Below, one piece after another: positions 30,960-38,830 of a DNA stretch of 64,000 nucleotides; position 1 is the stretch's first letter, and the number at the start of each line of letters is the position of its first letter. The translations under genes and the position numbers were made by a program. The notes below the pieces were generated by a model that was given only the letters and a program-made list of their open reading frames with translations, was not told the DNA's origin and ran no database searches. This DNA comes from Halobellus rarus (GTDB lineage Archaea > Halobacteriota > Halobacteria > Halobacteriales > Haloferacaceae): positions 1 through 64,000 of the forward strand of contig NZ_JANHDI010000001.1 in NCBI RefSeq assembly GCF_024494595.1, read 5' to 3'.

Positions 30960-32672
30960 ATGACCAACGATCCCAAACAGTACACGTTATCGCGCCGCAA
31001 GATGCTCGCCGGAATCGGCGTCGTCGGCCTCGCCTCCGCGGGCACCGGCCTCGGCACGAGCGCGTTCTTCTCCGACGAGGAGGAGTTCGCGAACAACTCG
31101 CTCGTCGCGGGCGAGCTCGACCTGCTCGTCGACTGGCAGCAGACCTACGACTTCGGCGACGGCCACACCTTCGTCAGCGCCCACCCCGACCACGACGGCG
31201 ACGGCGAACAGTCCATCGCGGCCGACAACGACGCCGGGCAGCTCCGCTACAGCGACTTCCCGGACGAGGACGACGAGGACAGCAACGGCGCGAACATCCC
31301 GGTGCTGAACTGCGAGAACATCCCGCCGCTCTCCGAGGCGAACTTCGGCGTCGATCCCGTCACCGGCGAGGAGATGGACACGCTGGTGCAGTTCACCGAC
31401 GTGAAGCCCGGCGACTCCGGCGAGATCACCTTCTCGCTGCACCTCTGTGACAACCCCGGCTACCTCTGGATGCAGGCCGACAACGTCTCCGAGTCCGGCG
31501 GAATCCACGCCGAGCCCGAGATGGCGGTCGACCCCGACAACCTCCCGGACCTCGCCGGCGCGATCCAGGCGACGCTCTGGTACGACGAGGACTGCGACAA
31601 CGTCTACGACGGCGCCGATCCGGTCGACATTATGCTGACGCTGGACTTCTCCGGGTCGATGCTGTACGACCAGTACGGCGGCGTCGTCAGCGACGACGAG
31701 ATCCAGATCAACGGCACGACCCACCCGGAGACCACGAAGATCGACCTCGTCGAACTCGGGACCCGCCAGTTCGTCGACTACCTGCAGTCGCAGAACGCCG
31801 ACGCCAAGGTCGGCGTCGCGTACTTCGACGGCGAGGGAAGCGACGACTCCGAGCCCCGGACCGGTATCCTCCAGGCGATGACGACGGACCTCTCGGTCGT
31901 CGACGGCGCGCTGTCGGGACTCCGAGAGAAACTCGCCAACGTCGTCAGCGGCGGACCCGGCTCGACGCCCTTCGACGGCGACGGCGACCCGAACCCGTTC
32001 TCGAACGCGAACTCGATCGCGACGGGGACGTACATCGGCGAGGGCGTCGACGACGCGCAGGACGAACTCGCGGCCAACGGCCGCTCCGGCGCGGAGAAGC
32101 GTAACATCGTCCTCTCGGACGGCGAATCGTTCAACGGCGGCGGGAGCACGTCCTTCGCGTCCCCGCAGGACGCCGCGGACGACGCCCGAGCGGCCTCCCC
32201 GTCCCCGGAGACGGACGTCTACACCATCTCCGTCGGCAGTGCGAACGACGGCGTGCTCCAGGCGATGGCCGGCCCCGCCGGCGGGTCGGGCGGCGACCCG
32301 GCGTTCTTCAACGACGTCGACGATCCGCTCAACGTCCCGAGCGTGTTCGGGAACCTCGCCGCTCAGACGGTCGCAGAGAAGGTCATTATGCAGGACACCC
32401 TCGACAACGTCCTGGCCGCGCTGGCCGACGGAAACGGCGTCCCGCTCGACGGCAACCGCGCGACGATCTACGACGAGCTGAACGACGACCCGACGGACCC
32501 GGACCGCGAGGCGTTCCGCGGCGACGGCGTGATGCACTGCGTCGCGCTGTCGTGGGAGCTCCCGTTCGAGGTCGGCAACGAGATCCAGGGCGACACGCTC
32601 GGCTTCGATCTCGGCTTCTACACCGAGCAGGAGCGCCACAACGACGGCTCCGGCCCGGAGCTCGCCGCCTGA
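30960..32672 (+). CDS. TasA-like surface protein with nested von Willebrand A domain
   Basis: 570 residues. The signal region is TLSRRKMLAGIG, with the SipW-type junction GTSAFFSDEEEFANNSLVAG at residues 32-51. The TasA-like domain is split. Its first half runs to about 220 (DVKPGDSGEITFSLHLCDNPG; LWYDEDCDNVYDG), and its second half resumes near 480 (LDNVLAALADG; VGNEIQGDTLGFDLGF; QERHND). Between them lies a vWA domain (about 222-470) with a complete metal site: DFSGSM (D229, S231, S233), a Thr in SIATGTYIG, and LSDGES (D387). The paralogue at 29444 has the same flanks without the insert, so the vWA is nested. It may act as a metal-dependent adhesive subunit. Confidence 0.87.
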   Translation: MTNDPKQYTLSRRKMLAGIGVVGLASAGTGLGTSAFFSDEEEFANNSLVAGELDLLVDWQQTYDFGDGHTFVSAHPDHDGDGEQSIAADNDAGQLRYSDFPDEDDEDSNGANIPVLNCENIPPLSEANFGVDPVTGEEMDTLVQFTDVKPGDSGEITFSLHLCDNPGYLWMQADNVSESGGIHAEPEMAVDPDNLPDLAGAIQATLWYDEDCDNVYDGADPVDIMLTLDFSGSMLYDQYGGVVSDDEIQINGTTHPETTKIDLVELGTRQFVDYLQSQNADAKVGVAYFDGEGSDDSEPRTGILQAMTTDLSVVDGALSGLREKLANVVSGGPGSTPFDGDGDPNPFSNANSIATGTYIGEGVDDAQDELAANGRSGAEKRNIVLSDGESFNGGGSTSFASPQDAADDARAASPSPETDVYTISVGSANDGVLQAMAGPAGGSGGDPAFFNDVDDPLNVPSVFGNLAAQTVAEKVIMQDTLDNVLAALADGNGVPLDGNRATIYDELNDDPTDPDREAFRGDGVMHCVALSWELPFEVGNEIQGDTLGFDLGFYTEQERHNDGSGPELAA

Positions 32673-32684
32673 ACCGTGAGCACG

Positions 32685-32726
32685 ACCCACAGCGGCGGTA
32701 ACGGGGGTTCGACTCCCCCGGTGGGT
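32685..32726 (+). other. structured spacer resembling a tRNA acceptor/T-arm minihelix
   Basis: ACCCAC (32685-32690) can pair with GTGGGT (32721-32726). Inside it, GGGGG-TTCGACT-CCCCC (32703-32719) forms a 5-bp stem with a 7-base loop that matches the tRNA T-arm consensus TTCRANT. An 11-base connector replaces the D- and anticodon arms. It sits between two TasA-like genes. It may be a relic of a tRNA, a terminator, or a mimic in the 5' region of the next gene. Confidence 0.5.
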
Positions 32727-32797
32727 TCTCTCCCTCCATCTGGGAAGGGAGGACAGCACCGCGCACGGACCACGACACAGACGATCGAATCAAGACA

Positions 32798-34276
32798 ATG
32801 ACACCAGACGACGAACTACCGCTGTACAACCTCTCTCGGCGCCGCGTCCTCGCGGGCCTCGGAGCGGTCGGCATCGCCTCCGCCGGTACCGGTCTCGGTA
32901 CCAGCGCGTTCTTCTCCGACGAGGAGGAGTTCGCGGACAACACGCTGCAGGCCGGGACCCTCGACCTGAAACTCGACTACAAGGCGACGTACCTCGGCGG
33001 CCCGGGCCGGCTCGACGCCGTCAGGGCGATGGGCTACCCCGACGCCGAGGAGATTATCGAAGACGACGAATCGACGGGCCGGTACCTCCTCGCGCAGGCG
33101 CCCTCGCCCGCAGATATGCAGGAATGGGAGGATCTCGTCCAGGGGGAGCAGTTCGACTTCTGTAGCCCCGAGGCCGACGAGTACCTCGAGAACGGCGACG
33201 GGATCCCGATGTTCACCATCTCGGACGTCAAACCGGGCGACTCCGGCGAGGTGACGGTGAGCATCCACATCTGCGACAACCCCGGATACCTCCGGATGGT
33301 GGGCGAACTCACCGGCAACGACGAGAACGGCCAGACGGAACCCGAGATCGACGCCGAGGGCGAGGACGCCGACGGGATCGGCGAACTCGCCGACGCCATC
33401 GAGGTCTGCGTCTGGTACGACGAGGACTGCGACAACGTCTTCGAGCCGACCGGCACCGGTCAGCAGCAGGAACTGGAGGTCGCGCTCGTCTCCGACGTCT
33501 CCGGGTCGATGGGCGGATCGGCGCTCTCGTCGCTGAAGACGGCCGCGACGAGTTTCGTCGACAACCTCTCCTCGCCCGACGAGGCCGCCGCGATCTCGTT
33601 CAACAACGGCGCCACGACGGATCAGGAACTGACGACCGACTATCAGGCCGTCAAGGACGCGATCGACGACTACAGCGCCGGCGGCGGCACGTCCATCGCG
33701 GCCGGGATCGACGAGGGCGCGGACGAACTGCTCAACGGGACGAACGCCACCCCCGGCGCGTCGAAAGTGATGATCCTGCTGAGCGACGGCAACTCGACCG
33801 CGTCGGCTGCAATCTCGGCAGCGAACGCCGCCAAGGGAGCCGGAATTCGGCTTTTCACGATCGCGCTCGGGAGCGCGAACACGTCGCTCCTGCAATTCCT
33901 CGCGAGTTCCCCGGACGACGCGTTCGTCGCGCCGGACCCGGCGGACCTCGACACGGTGTACGCGGAGATCGCCCAGATCGTTCTCGGCGGCGAACAGAAG
34001 ATCGCCGAGGGGACGATGGCGGAGGTGTTCGCCCAGCTCTCGGACGGTATCATCCTCGACGGGAACAGACAGGAGGACGGTCTCCAGCCGTACCCGGGCG
34101 CGACGACCCAGTGCATCGGCTTCGAGTGGACGCTCCCCGCCGACGTCGGCAACGAGGTGCAGTCCGACTCGATCGGCTTCGACTTCGGCTTCGAGGTCGA
34201 GCAGTCGCGGCACAACGACACGCCGTTCGCGACGCCCGAGCCCGCGCCGGCGAACTCGACTGACACCGGAAACTGA
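32798..34276 (+). CDS. TasA-like surface protein with nested von Willebrand A domain
   Basis: 492 residues. The signal region is NLSRRRVLAGLG and the junction is GTSAFFSDEEEFADNTLQAG (residues 34-53). First TasA-like half: about 54-215 (DVKPGDSGEVTVSIHICDNPG; VWYDEDCDNVFEP). The vWA domain spans about 226-395 with all metal ligands: DVSGSM (D233, S235, S237), GGGTSI (T298) and LSDGNS (D330). The second TasA-like half resumes at about 405 (MAEVFAQLSDG; VGNEVQSDSIGFDFGF; QSRHND). It is more compact than the vWA of the preceding paralogue. It appears to have its own promoter region behind a tRNA-minihelix-like structure. The predicted role is a surface or filament adhesin subunit. Confidence 0.87.
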   Translation: MTPDDELPLYNLSRRRVLAGLGAVGIASAGTGLGTSAFFSDEEEFADNTLQAGTLDLKLDYKATYLGGPGRLDAVRAMGYPDAEEIIEDDESTGRYLLAQAPSPADMQEWEDLVQGEQFDFCSPEADEYLENGDGIPMFTISDVKPGDSGEVTVSIHICDNPGYLRMVGELTGNDENGQTEPEIDAEGEDADGIGELADAIEVCVWYDEDCDNVFEPTGTGQQQELEVALVSDVSGSMGGSALSSLKTAATSFVDNLSSPDEAAAISFNNGATTDQELTTDYQAVKDAIDDYSAGGGTSIAAGIDEGADELLNGTNATPGASKVMILLSDGNSTASAAISAANAAKGAGIRLFTIALGSANTSLLQFLASSPDDAFVAPDPADLDTVYAEIAQIVLGGEQKIAEGTMAEVFAQLSDGIILDGNRQEDGLQPYPGATTQCIGFEWTLPADVGNEVQSDSIGFDFGFEVEQSRHNDTPFATPEPAPANSTDTGN

Positions 34277-34511
34277 CACCGACGACGACCGACACCGGCT
34301 GTCGCTGTCGATGCTGCGGAACGTCCCCAGCACCGCAGTCGGCCGTTCGCTCCGAACGATCACCCCGGTAACGACGCCATGCCGCGGAGTACGGGCGCCG
34401 TATCGGTCGCGAAGCCGATCCATACCTATGACCGCCGCTGCCGTATCGCCCACAGAACACGGATCGGGTGCCGATCCACCGACCGACCCGGCGTATCCGG
34501 GACAACTGACA

Positions 34512-35321
34512 ATGACACTCACACGTCGGGAACTGTTGACGGGAATCGGCGGCGGCGCGCTCGCCGTCGGAGGGTTCTCCCTCCGCCGGGACGCGCCCCG
34601 CTTCTCCCAGTACACCTACGCCGCACCGGAGGACGACACGGACGACCGACGGCTCCGTATCGCCTGGTACGAGAAATACAACGGCGGCTTCGTCGCGAAC
34701 CACGCCGGAACGAACGACAGCCTCGAGGCGACGCTCGATCCCGATACCGGGCCCGCGTACGTCGACGAGGCGACCTTCGTGACCGACGCGAGCGGCCCGG
34801 TCCTCTCCGTGGGGAACGTGCTCCCCGGAGACACGGGCACGCTCGTCGTCGGCCTCGAAGTCGTCGACGGCAGCGGCGCGGAACCGCTCGACGTGTGGTT
34901 CCGCGCGTCGCTGACTGAAGACGGCGAAAACGGCGTGAACGGCCCCGAACGGGCCGCCGGGGATAACACGGAGGACGACGGTGAACTCGACGAGGACGCC
35001 GTCGTCGAGATGTGGCTCGACGGCTCGCCCCTGGGGAGCTGCAACGGCACGAAGGAGTTCGACGAGGCGCTCGAATCGCCGCTCGTCGCTCCGTCTCCCT
35101 TCGCGGAGGCGTTCGCACCGACGGCCGACGCCGGCGACGACGAGGGACTGCTCGCGATCGAATGCCTCGCTCCGGGATCGTTGCGGTGCGTCGCGCTCCG
35201 CTGGGAACTCCCGATCGAAACGGGGAACCGAGCGCAGGGGGACTCCCTCGGCTTCGACTTCTCCTTCGTCGGCGGCGCCTGCGACGGCGACAGCCCCTTC
35301 CTCGTCGGAGGTGCGCGATGA
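34512..35321 (+). CDS. short divergent TasA-like secreted protein
   Basis: 269 residues. It has an RR-type signal (LTRRELLTGIGGGALAVGG) and a mature N-terminus that has lost the usual YFSDEE junction (here FSQYTYAAPEDDT). The middle keeps NVLPGDTGTLVVGLEV, aligned to the DVKPGDSG strand of the paralogues, and the C-terminal VALRWELPIETGNRAQGDSLGFDFSF matches their conserved last strands. There is no vWA insert. It is the first of five genes linked by overlapping stop/start codons. The ATG at 34512 is supported by the RR signal; the in-frame upstream extension lacks a signal. It could be a minor or cap subunit. Confidence 0.82.
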   Translation: MTLTRRELLTGIGGGALAVGGFSLRRDAPRFSQYTYAAPEDDTDDRRLRIAWYEKYNGGFVANHAGTNDSLEATLDPDTGPAYVDEATFVTDASGPVLSVGNVLPGDTGTLVVGLEVVDGSGAEPLDVWFRASLTEDGENGVNGPERAAGDNTEDDGELDEDAVVEMWLDGSPLGSCNGTKEFDEALESPLVAPSPFAEAFAPTADAGDDEGLLAIECLAPGSLRCVALRWELPIETGNRAQGDSLGFDFSFVGGACDGDSPFLVGGAR

Positions 35322-36577
35322 TACTGAGTCGCCGCCGCGTGCTGACAGCGCTGGCCGCCGCCGGCGGTGCGGGCGCACTCACGGGGACCGGGACGGCAGC
35401 GATGTTCCGGGACGCCGAGCGGTTCGAGGCGTCGATCACGGCCGGCACCGTCGACCTGGTCGTCGAGTACGAACTGCTGAGCGGCCCCGGCGCGGACGCC
35501 CCCGACGGGAGTGGCACCGTCGACGGTCCGCGGGTTCGGCTCCCGATCGAGTCCCTCGGCGCGGACGGCGACGCGGGGAGTATGCTCCTCACGTTCGCGC
35601 TCCCCCAGCGGGGCGACGCGGTCAACAACCCCGCGGCGCTGTGGCTCGCGACGGACTGTCCCGTGCCCGCGTCGACGGCGCTCGGCGAGGCGATCCGGCT
35701 GACGCTGTCGTACGCCGACTGCGACTCCGGAACCCCGATCGAGCGGATCGCCCGCGGATCGCTCCGGGAGGTCGCCGACGGTCTCCGCGACGGATACCGC
35801 GTCGACGGCGACCCGACCACGACCGAGGCGGACTGCCTGACCGACGAGGTCTGCCTGCTCGCCGAGTACGAGCTCGCCGGCTACGTCGGCAGCGAGACGG
35901 TCGACGTGCCCCTGTGGTTCTCGGCGATCCAGTGTCGGAACACGACGCCGGAGAACCCCTTCGCGGGCCGGGACACGGCGCCGTGTCCGCCCGCGGACCC
36001 GTGTCCGTGCTGCCGAACGCTCGGGAAACTGGAGTTCGAGGACGACACGCAACCCGGACTCGGCGACAGCTACGTCGAGCCGGGAACGTACGCGTTCACC
36101 GAGGGAGACACCGACTACGGGCTGGAGATCTACGACACGGCGGACAAAGACGGCGAGCGCGAGACGCTCGGCGTCGCCTTCCGCCTCGTGAACCTCGCCG
36201 ATAGCGCCGCCGCCGTCCCCGGACTCTGCACGGTCGCCGTCAAGGGCGGCCCCGGCTTCGAGCAGTACGACCGCGACGACGACACCCTCGTTGATACCGC
36301 GGATCTCCCCGGCAGCGACGACGACGGGCTCGTCTACGCGCCCGACGGCAAAGGAATCAGCCACGTCACCGTCTGCATCTGCACCACCGAATCGGCGGCG
36401 GACTGCCCCGGATGCACCGACCCCTCGCTCACGAACGGCGGGGGCGGCGGTCGGGGCGGAACGATTGGCGGAAGCGGCGGCCCCGACGAAACGAGCGGTG
36501 ACACCGACGAAACGAACGGCGGAGGCGGTGGCCGCGGCGGGAAACCGGAGACGGATCCGGTCGGAGGTGACCGATGA
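35318..36577 (+). CDS. TasA-like secreted protein with Cys-rich and Gly-rich C-terminal parts
   Basis: 419 residues. The signal is MILSRRRVLTALAAAGG, then TGTAAMFRDAERFEASITAG, a recognisable SipW-type junction. The TasA-like domain spans about 42-215 (TLSYADCDSGTPIERI; LAEYELAGYVGSETVDVPLWF). A Cys-cluster (CPPADPCPCCRTLGKLEF) links to a second beta domain (about 235-375). The tail has GGGGGRGG runs and more Cys (CICTTES, CPGCTD). Many Cys are unusual for a halophile surface protein and suggest disulfide or metal crosslinking. It overlaps its neighbours by ATGA on both sides, so it is strictly cotranslated with the peptidase. Confidence 0.82.
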   Translation: MILSRRRVLTALAAAGGAGALTGTGTAAMFRDAERFEASITAGTVDLVVEYELLSGPGADAPDGSGTVDGPRVRLPIESLGADGDAGSMLLTFALPQRGDAVNNPAALWLATDCPVPASTALGEAIRLTLSYADCDSGTPIERIARGSLREVADGLRDGYRVDGDPTTTEADCLTDEVCLLAEYELAGYVGSETVDVPLWFSAIQCRNTTPENPFAGRDTAPCPPADPCPCCRTLGKLEFEDDTQPGLGDSYVEPGTYAFTEGDTDYGLEIYDTADKDGERETLGVAFRLVNLADSAAAVPGLCTVAVKGGPGFEQYDRDDDTLVDTADLPGSDDDGLVYAPDGKGISHVTVCICTTESAADCPGCTDPSLTNGGGGGRGGTIGGSGGPDETSGDTDETNGGGGGRGGKPETDPVGGDR

Positions 36578-37494
36578 CCCGCGTCCCGACGCCGTCGGTG
36601 CCGAGCGCCGGGAAGTTGCTCGCGACGCTCGTCCTGCTCGCGGCGGTCTCGCCGTTCGTCGTCTTCGCGGTCCCGCAGACCATCGGAGCCGACGAGGGGT
36701 TCGTCGTCCTCTCCGGGAGTATGGAACCGGCGCTGTCGCCCGGCGACGTCGTGATCGTCGATGCCTCCGCGCCCGTGCGGGTCGGCGACGTAATCACCTA
36801 CCGCACCGGCGGCGACAGCGTGCCGACGACCCACCGCGTCGTCGGCGAACGCGACGGCGGCTACGAGACGAAGGGCGACGCCAACGAGAACGTCGACGCG
36901 GGCCTGGTCGGCCCCGGGGCGATCATCGGGCGAACCGTCCTCGTGATCCCGGTCGTCGGCCACGTCATCCTGTGGGCGAACACGCCCGTGGGATACGTCT
37001 CCCTCGTCGTCGCCCCGCTGGTGCTGCTCGGCGTGAGCGAACTGTTCGCGTGGGCCCGCAGGGAGCCGGAGGCCGACGCGTCCGGGGAGACGGGACCCGA
37101 GGCCGACGCGTCGTCCGTGGCAGATGTCGATACGCCCGCCACCGACGCCGGCGGGGTCGCTTCGGACGCCGAAGTCACTTCCGGAGGCCTCAGCGAGGCC
37201 ACCGCGCCGCAATCGGGCGGGACCGTCGCGGTCGCCGCCGTCGACCTGAAGCTCACGCTCCTGGCGATGGCGGCGCTGTTCGCCTACGCGGGGTGGAACG
37301 TGTACCGCGAGTTCGCCGTCGCGGCGGCCCCGAACCCCGTTTCCGTCGGCGCGCTCACGGGCGGACTGCTCGGCCTGCTGTTCGCCGGATCGGTGACGGT
37401 GGCCGCGTGGCGAGCGGCCCGATCCGCCACGCGGAGTCCCCCGGCTCCTGCTCTCACGGACGGGAGCGGGAACGCGGAGGTGGGCGATGAGTAA
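36574..37494 (+). CDS. SipW-type signal peptidase I
   Basis: A 306-residue membrane peptidase. An N-terminal span (LLATLVLLAAVSPFVVFAV) is followed by the catalytic Ser49 in VLSGSMEPALSPGDVV. His87 in TTHRVV takes the place of the bacterial Lys, and Asp102 lies in KGDAN. This Ser/His/Asp set defines the SipW/eukaryote-archaeal class. Further spans occur near 125-160 and 250-295, separated by an acidic linker. SipW in Bacillus trims TasA. Here the gene is locked by overlapping codons between TasA-like genes, so those are its likely substrates. A second, general-type peptidase is at 45389. Confidence 0.93.
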   Translation: MTRVPTPSVPSAGKLLATLVLLAAVSPFVVFAVPQTIGADEGFVVLSGSMEPALSPGDVVIVDASAPVRVGDVITYRTGGDSVPTTHRVVGERDGGYETKGDANENVDAGLVGPGAIIGRTVLVIPVVGHVILWANTPVGYVSLVVAPLVLLGVSELFAWARREPEADASGETGPEADASSVADVDTPATDAGGVASDAEVTSGGLSEATAPQSGGTVAVAAVDLKLTLLAMAALFAYAGWNVYREFAVAAAPNPVSVGALTGGLLGLLFAGSVTVAAWRAARSATRSPPAPALTDGSGNAEVGDE

Positions 37495-38344
37495 GACGCT
37501 CGCGGTCGTCTGTGCGCTGCTCGTGCTGTTCGCCTCGGCGACTGCCGGCTTCGCCGGCGGACTGTCCGTCGCCCTGCTGTCGGACGAGGAGTCGGTTTCG
37601 GTCGGCTTCAGCGCCGACGTGCCGAGCCCCGACCCCGTCACGATCGGCCTCGGCAGTGGACCGGCGGAACCGGTCGGCCCCACCGCGTTCGGACTCGCGG
37701 ACGCCGGGAACGAAACTGCGCCAGACGAGGGGGACCTCGGCGACAACTCCACGGAGCGAAACGACACCCTCGTGGAACCCGTGTCTCCGACCGGGAACGA
37801 TTCGGCCGGTAGCGTCCTCTCGCCCGACGAAAACGGCACGGTCGGACACGGCGAGACGGCCTCTAGCGAGGGGGCGATGGGTGCACCGGCCTCTGAGACG
37901 GCTGACCCGCCGGAGGCGGATGCAGTTCAGACGCCGGAAGACGAGGCTCAGACGCTGGAAGACGAGACTGAGACGCCGGAAGACGAGGCTCAGACGCTGG
38001 AAGACGAGACTGAGACGCCGGAAGACGAGACTGAGACGCCGGAAGACGAGACTGAGGCGCCCGACGACGAGAGCGCGTCGCCGCCGGACGGTGAAACCCC
38101 GTCCGAGGAACCGGAATCGACCGAGTCGGTCGATGTCGACACCGAGCAATCACCCGATTCCGACGGGGAGACCGAATCCGGACCGGAACCGACCGCCGGC
38201 GAGGTAGCGGATTCGGAGGCGGATCCCGCGAGCGACGACGAGACGGACGCCCAGCAGTCTGCCGACACCGGCGACGACCCGGACAGCGATACCGGTGATG
38301 CCTCGTCGGATACGTCGACGCCGGACGATTCCGACGCCGCCTGA
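37487..38344 (+). CDS. secreted acidic heptad-repeat protein
   Basis: 285 residues. The signal peptide (TLAVVCALLVLFASATAGFAG) leads to LSVALLSDEESVSVGFSADV, which still resembles the SipW-type junction of the paralogues. No folded TasA domain follows. The rest is disordered and extremely acidic, with six or seven tandem heptads of the type ETPEDET/QTLEDET (residues about 148-196). NxS/T sites (GNETAP, DNSTER, ENGTVG) allow N-glycosylation. It overlaps the peptidase gene by eight bases and the next gene by one. It may be a stalk or spacer at the cell surface. Confidence 0.8.
   Translation: MSKTLAVVCALLVLFASATAGFAGGLSVALLSDEESVSVGFSADVPSPDPVTIGLGSGPAEPVGPTAFGLADAGNETAPDEGDLGDNSTERNDTLVEPVSPTGNDSAGSVLSPDENGTVGHGETASSEGAMGAPASETADPPEADAVQTPEDEAQTLEDETETPEDEAQTLEDETETPEDETETPEDETEAPDDESASPPDGETPSEEPESTESVDVDTEQSPDSDGETESGPEPTAGEVADSEADPASDDETDAQQSADTGDDPDSDTGDASSDTSTPDDSDAA
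37928..38074. repeat. 21-bp coding tandem repeat, six copies plus one degenerate
   Basis: Units of 21 bp from 37928 (for example GAGACGCCGGAAGACGAGAC, plus one base), partly organised as 42-bp pairs (QTLEDET-ETPEDEA). The reading frame is kept, so copy number changes would lengthen or shorten the acidic stalk. Confidence 0.93.
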
Positions 38345-38481
38345 TGACCGCGCGGGCCAAACGCGTCTCGATCCACCTCCCCGGGACGGCTCCCGGTGCG
38401 CCGCGGCGAAACACGCTCGTGGTTCTCGGCTACCTTCTGGGTCTGGTCGTGTTCGTCGGGGTTCTTTTCGCACTCTTTTGA
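38344..38481 (+). CDS. 45-residue single-span membrane protein ending the TasA-like operon
   Basis: ATG at 38344 shares its A with the TGA of the preceding gene. TGA lies at 38479-38481. The basic N-terminus (MTARAKRVSIHLPG) is followed by one membrane span (TLVVLGYLLGLVVFVGVLFALF) that runs to the last residue. The tight overlap, length and basic-then-hydrophobic layout support a real gene, although it is short. It could tether or chaperone the peptidase or the surface filament. No family recognised. Confidence 0.75.
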   Translation: MTARAKRVSIHLPGTAPGAPRRNTLVVLGYLLGLVVFVGVLFALF

Positions 38482-38599
38482 ACGCTCTGCCCCACCGGCT
38501 TCGTACCGTGTTTCTCCACAGAATCAGATAGCTACCCCGCCGGCATCACGAGTAACAGGGAGCGCTGCGTCGCTCACCGGCGAATCGATACGTGAGAAG

Positions 38600-38672
38600 T
38601 AGTCCCACCAGGATTCGAACCTGGGTCGAAGCCCCCAGAAGGCTTCAGGATTGGCCACTACCCCATGGGACT
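38600..38672 (-). tRNA. tRNA-Gln(CUG)
   Basis: 73 nt on the minus strand. The acceptor stem is AGTCCCA paired with TGGGACT, with discriminator A. The anticodon loop is TTCTGGG on stem AAGCC/GGCTT; the anticodon CTG is encoded by plus-strand 38636-38638 and reads CAG. The T-arm is CCAGG-TTCGAAT-CCTGG. There is no intron and no encoded CCA. Confidence 0.97.
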
Positions 38673-38830
38673 GCATCGACGCCGACGCCGTTCGTCGGCT
38701 GTGTACCCTCTCGTAACCCGTGGCTCCATATGAGTGTTGCGAAGTCTCCTCTTTTCGTATCGCGGTATTCGTCGGTCGCAGGCCCGGCTGGACTGGCCGC
38801 CACGCACTTCTCTCGTCGGTTGCACCCTCA

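Noticed and set aside
30733-30960. Minus-strand frame with VDGGAA repeats
   Set aside because: It is only a translation of the 18-bp tandem repeat, with no start context or homology.
32685-32726. Complete tRNA gene
   Set aside because: Only acceptor-like and T-arm-like parts are present. There is no D-arm or anticodon arm, so it cannot be a functional tRNA.
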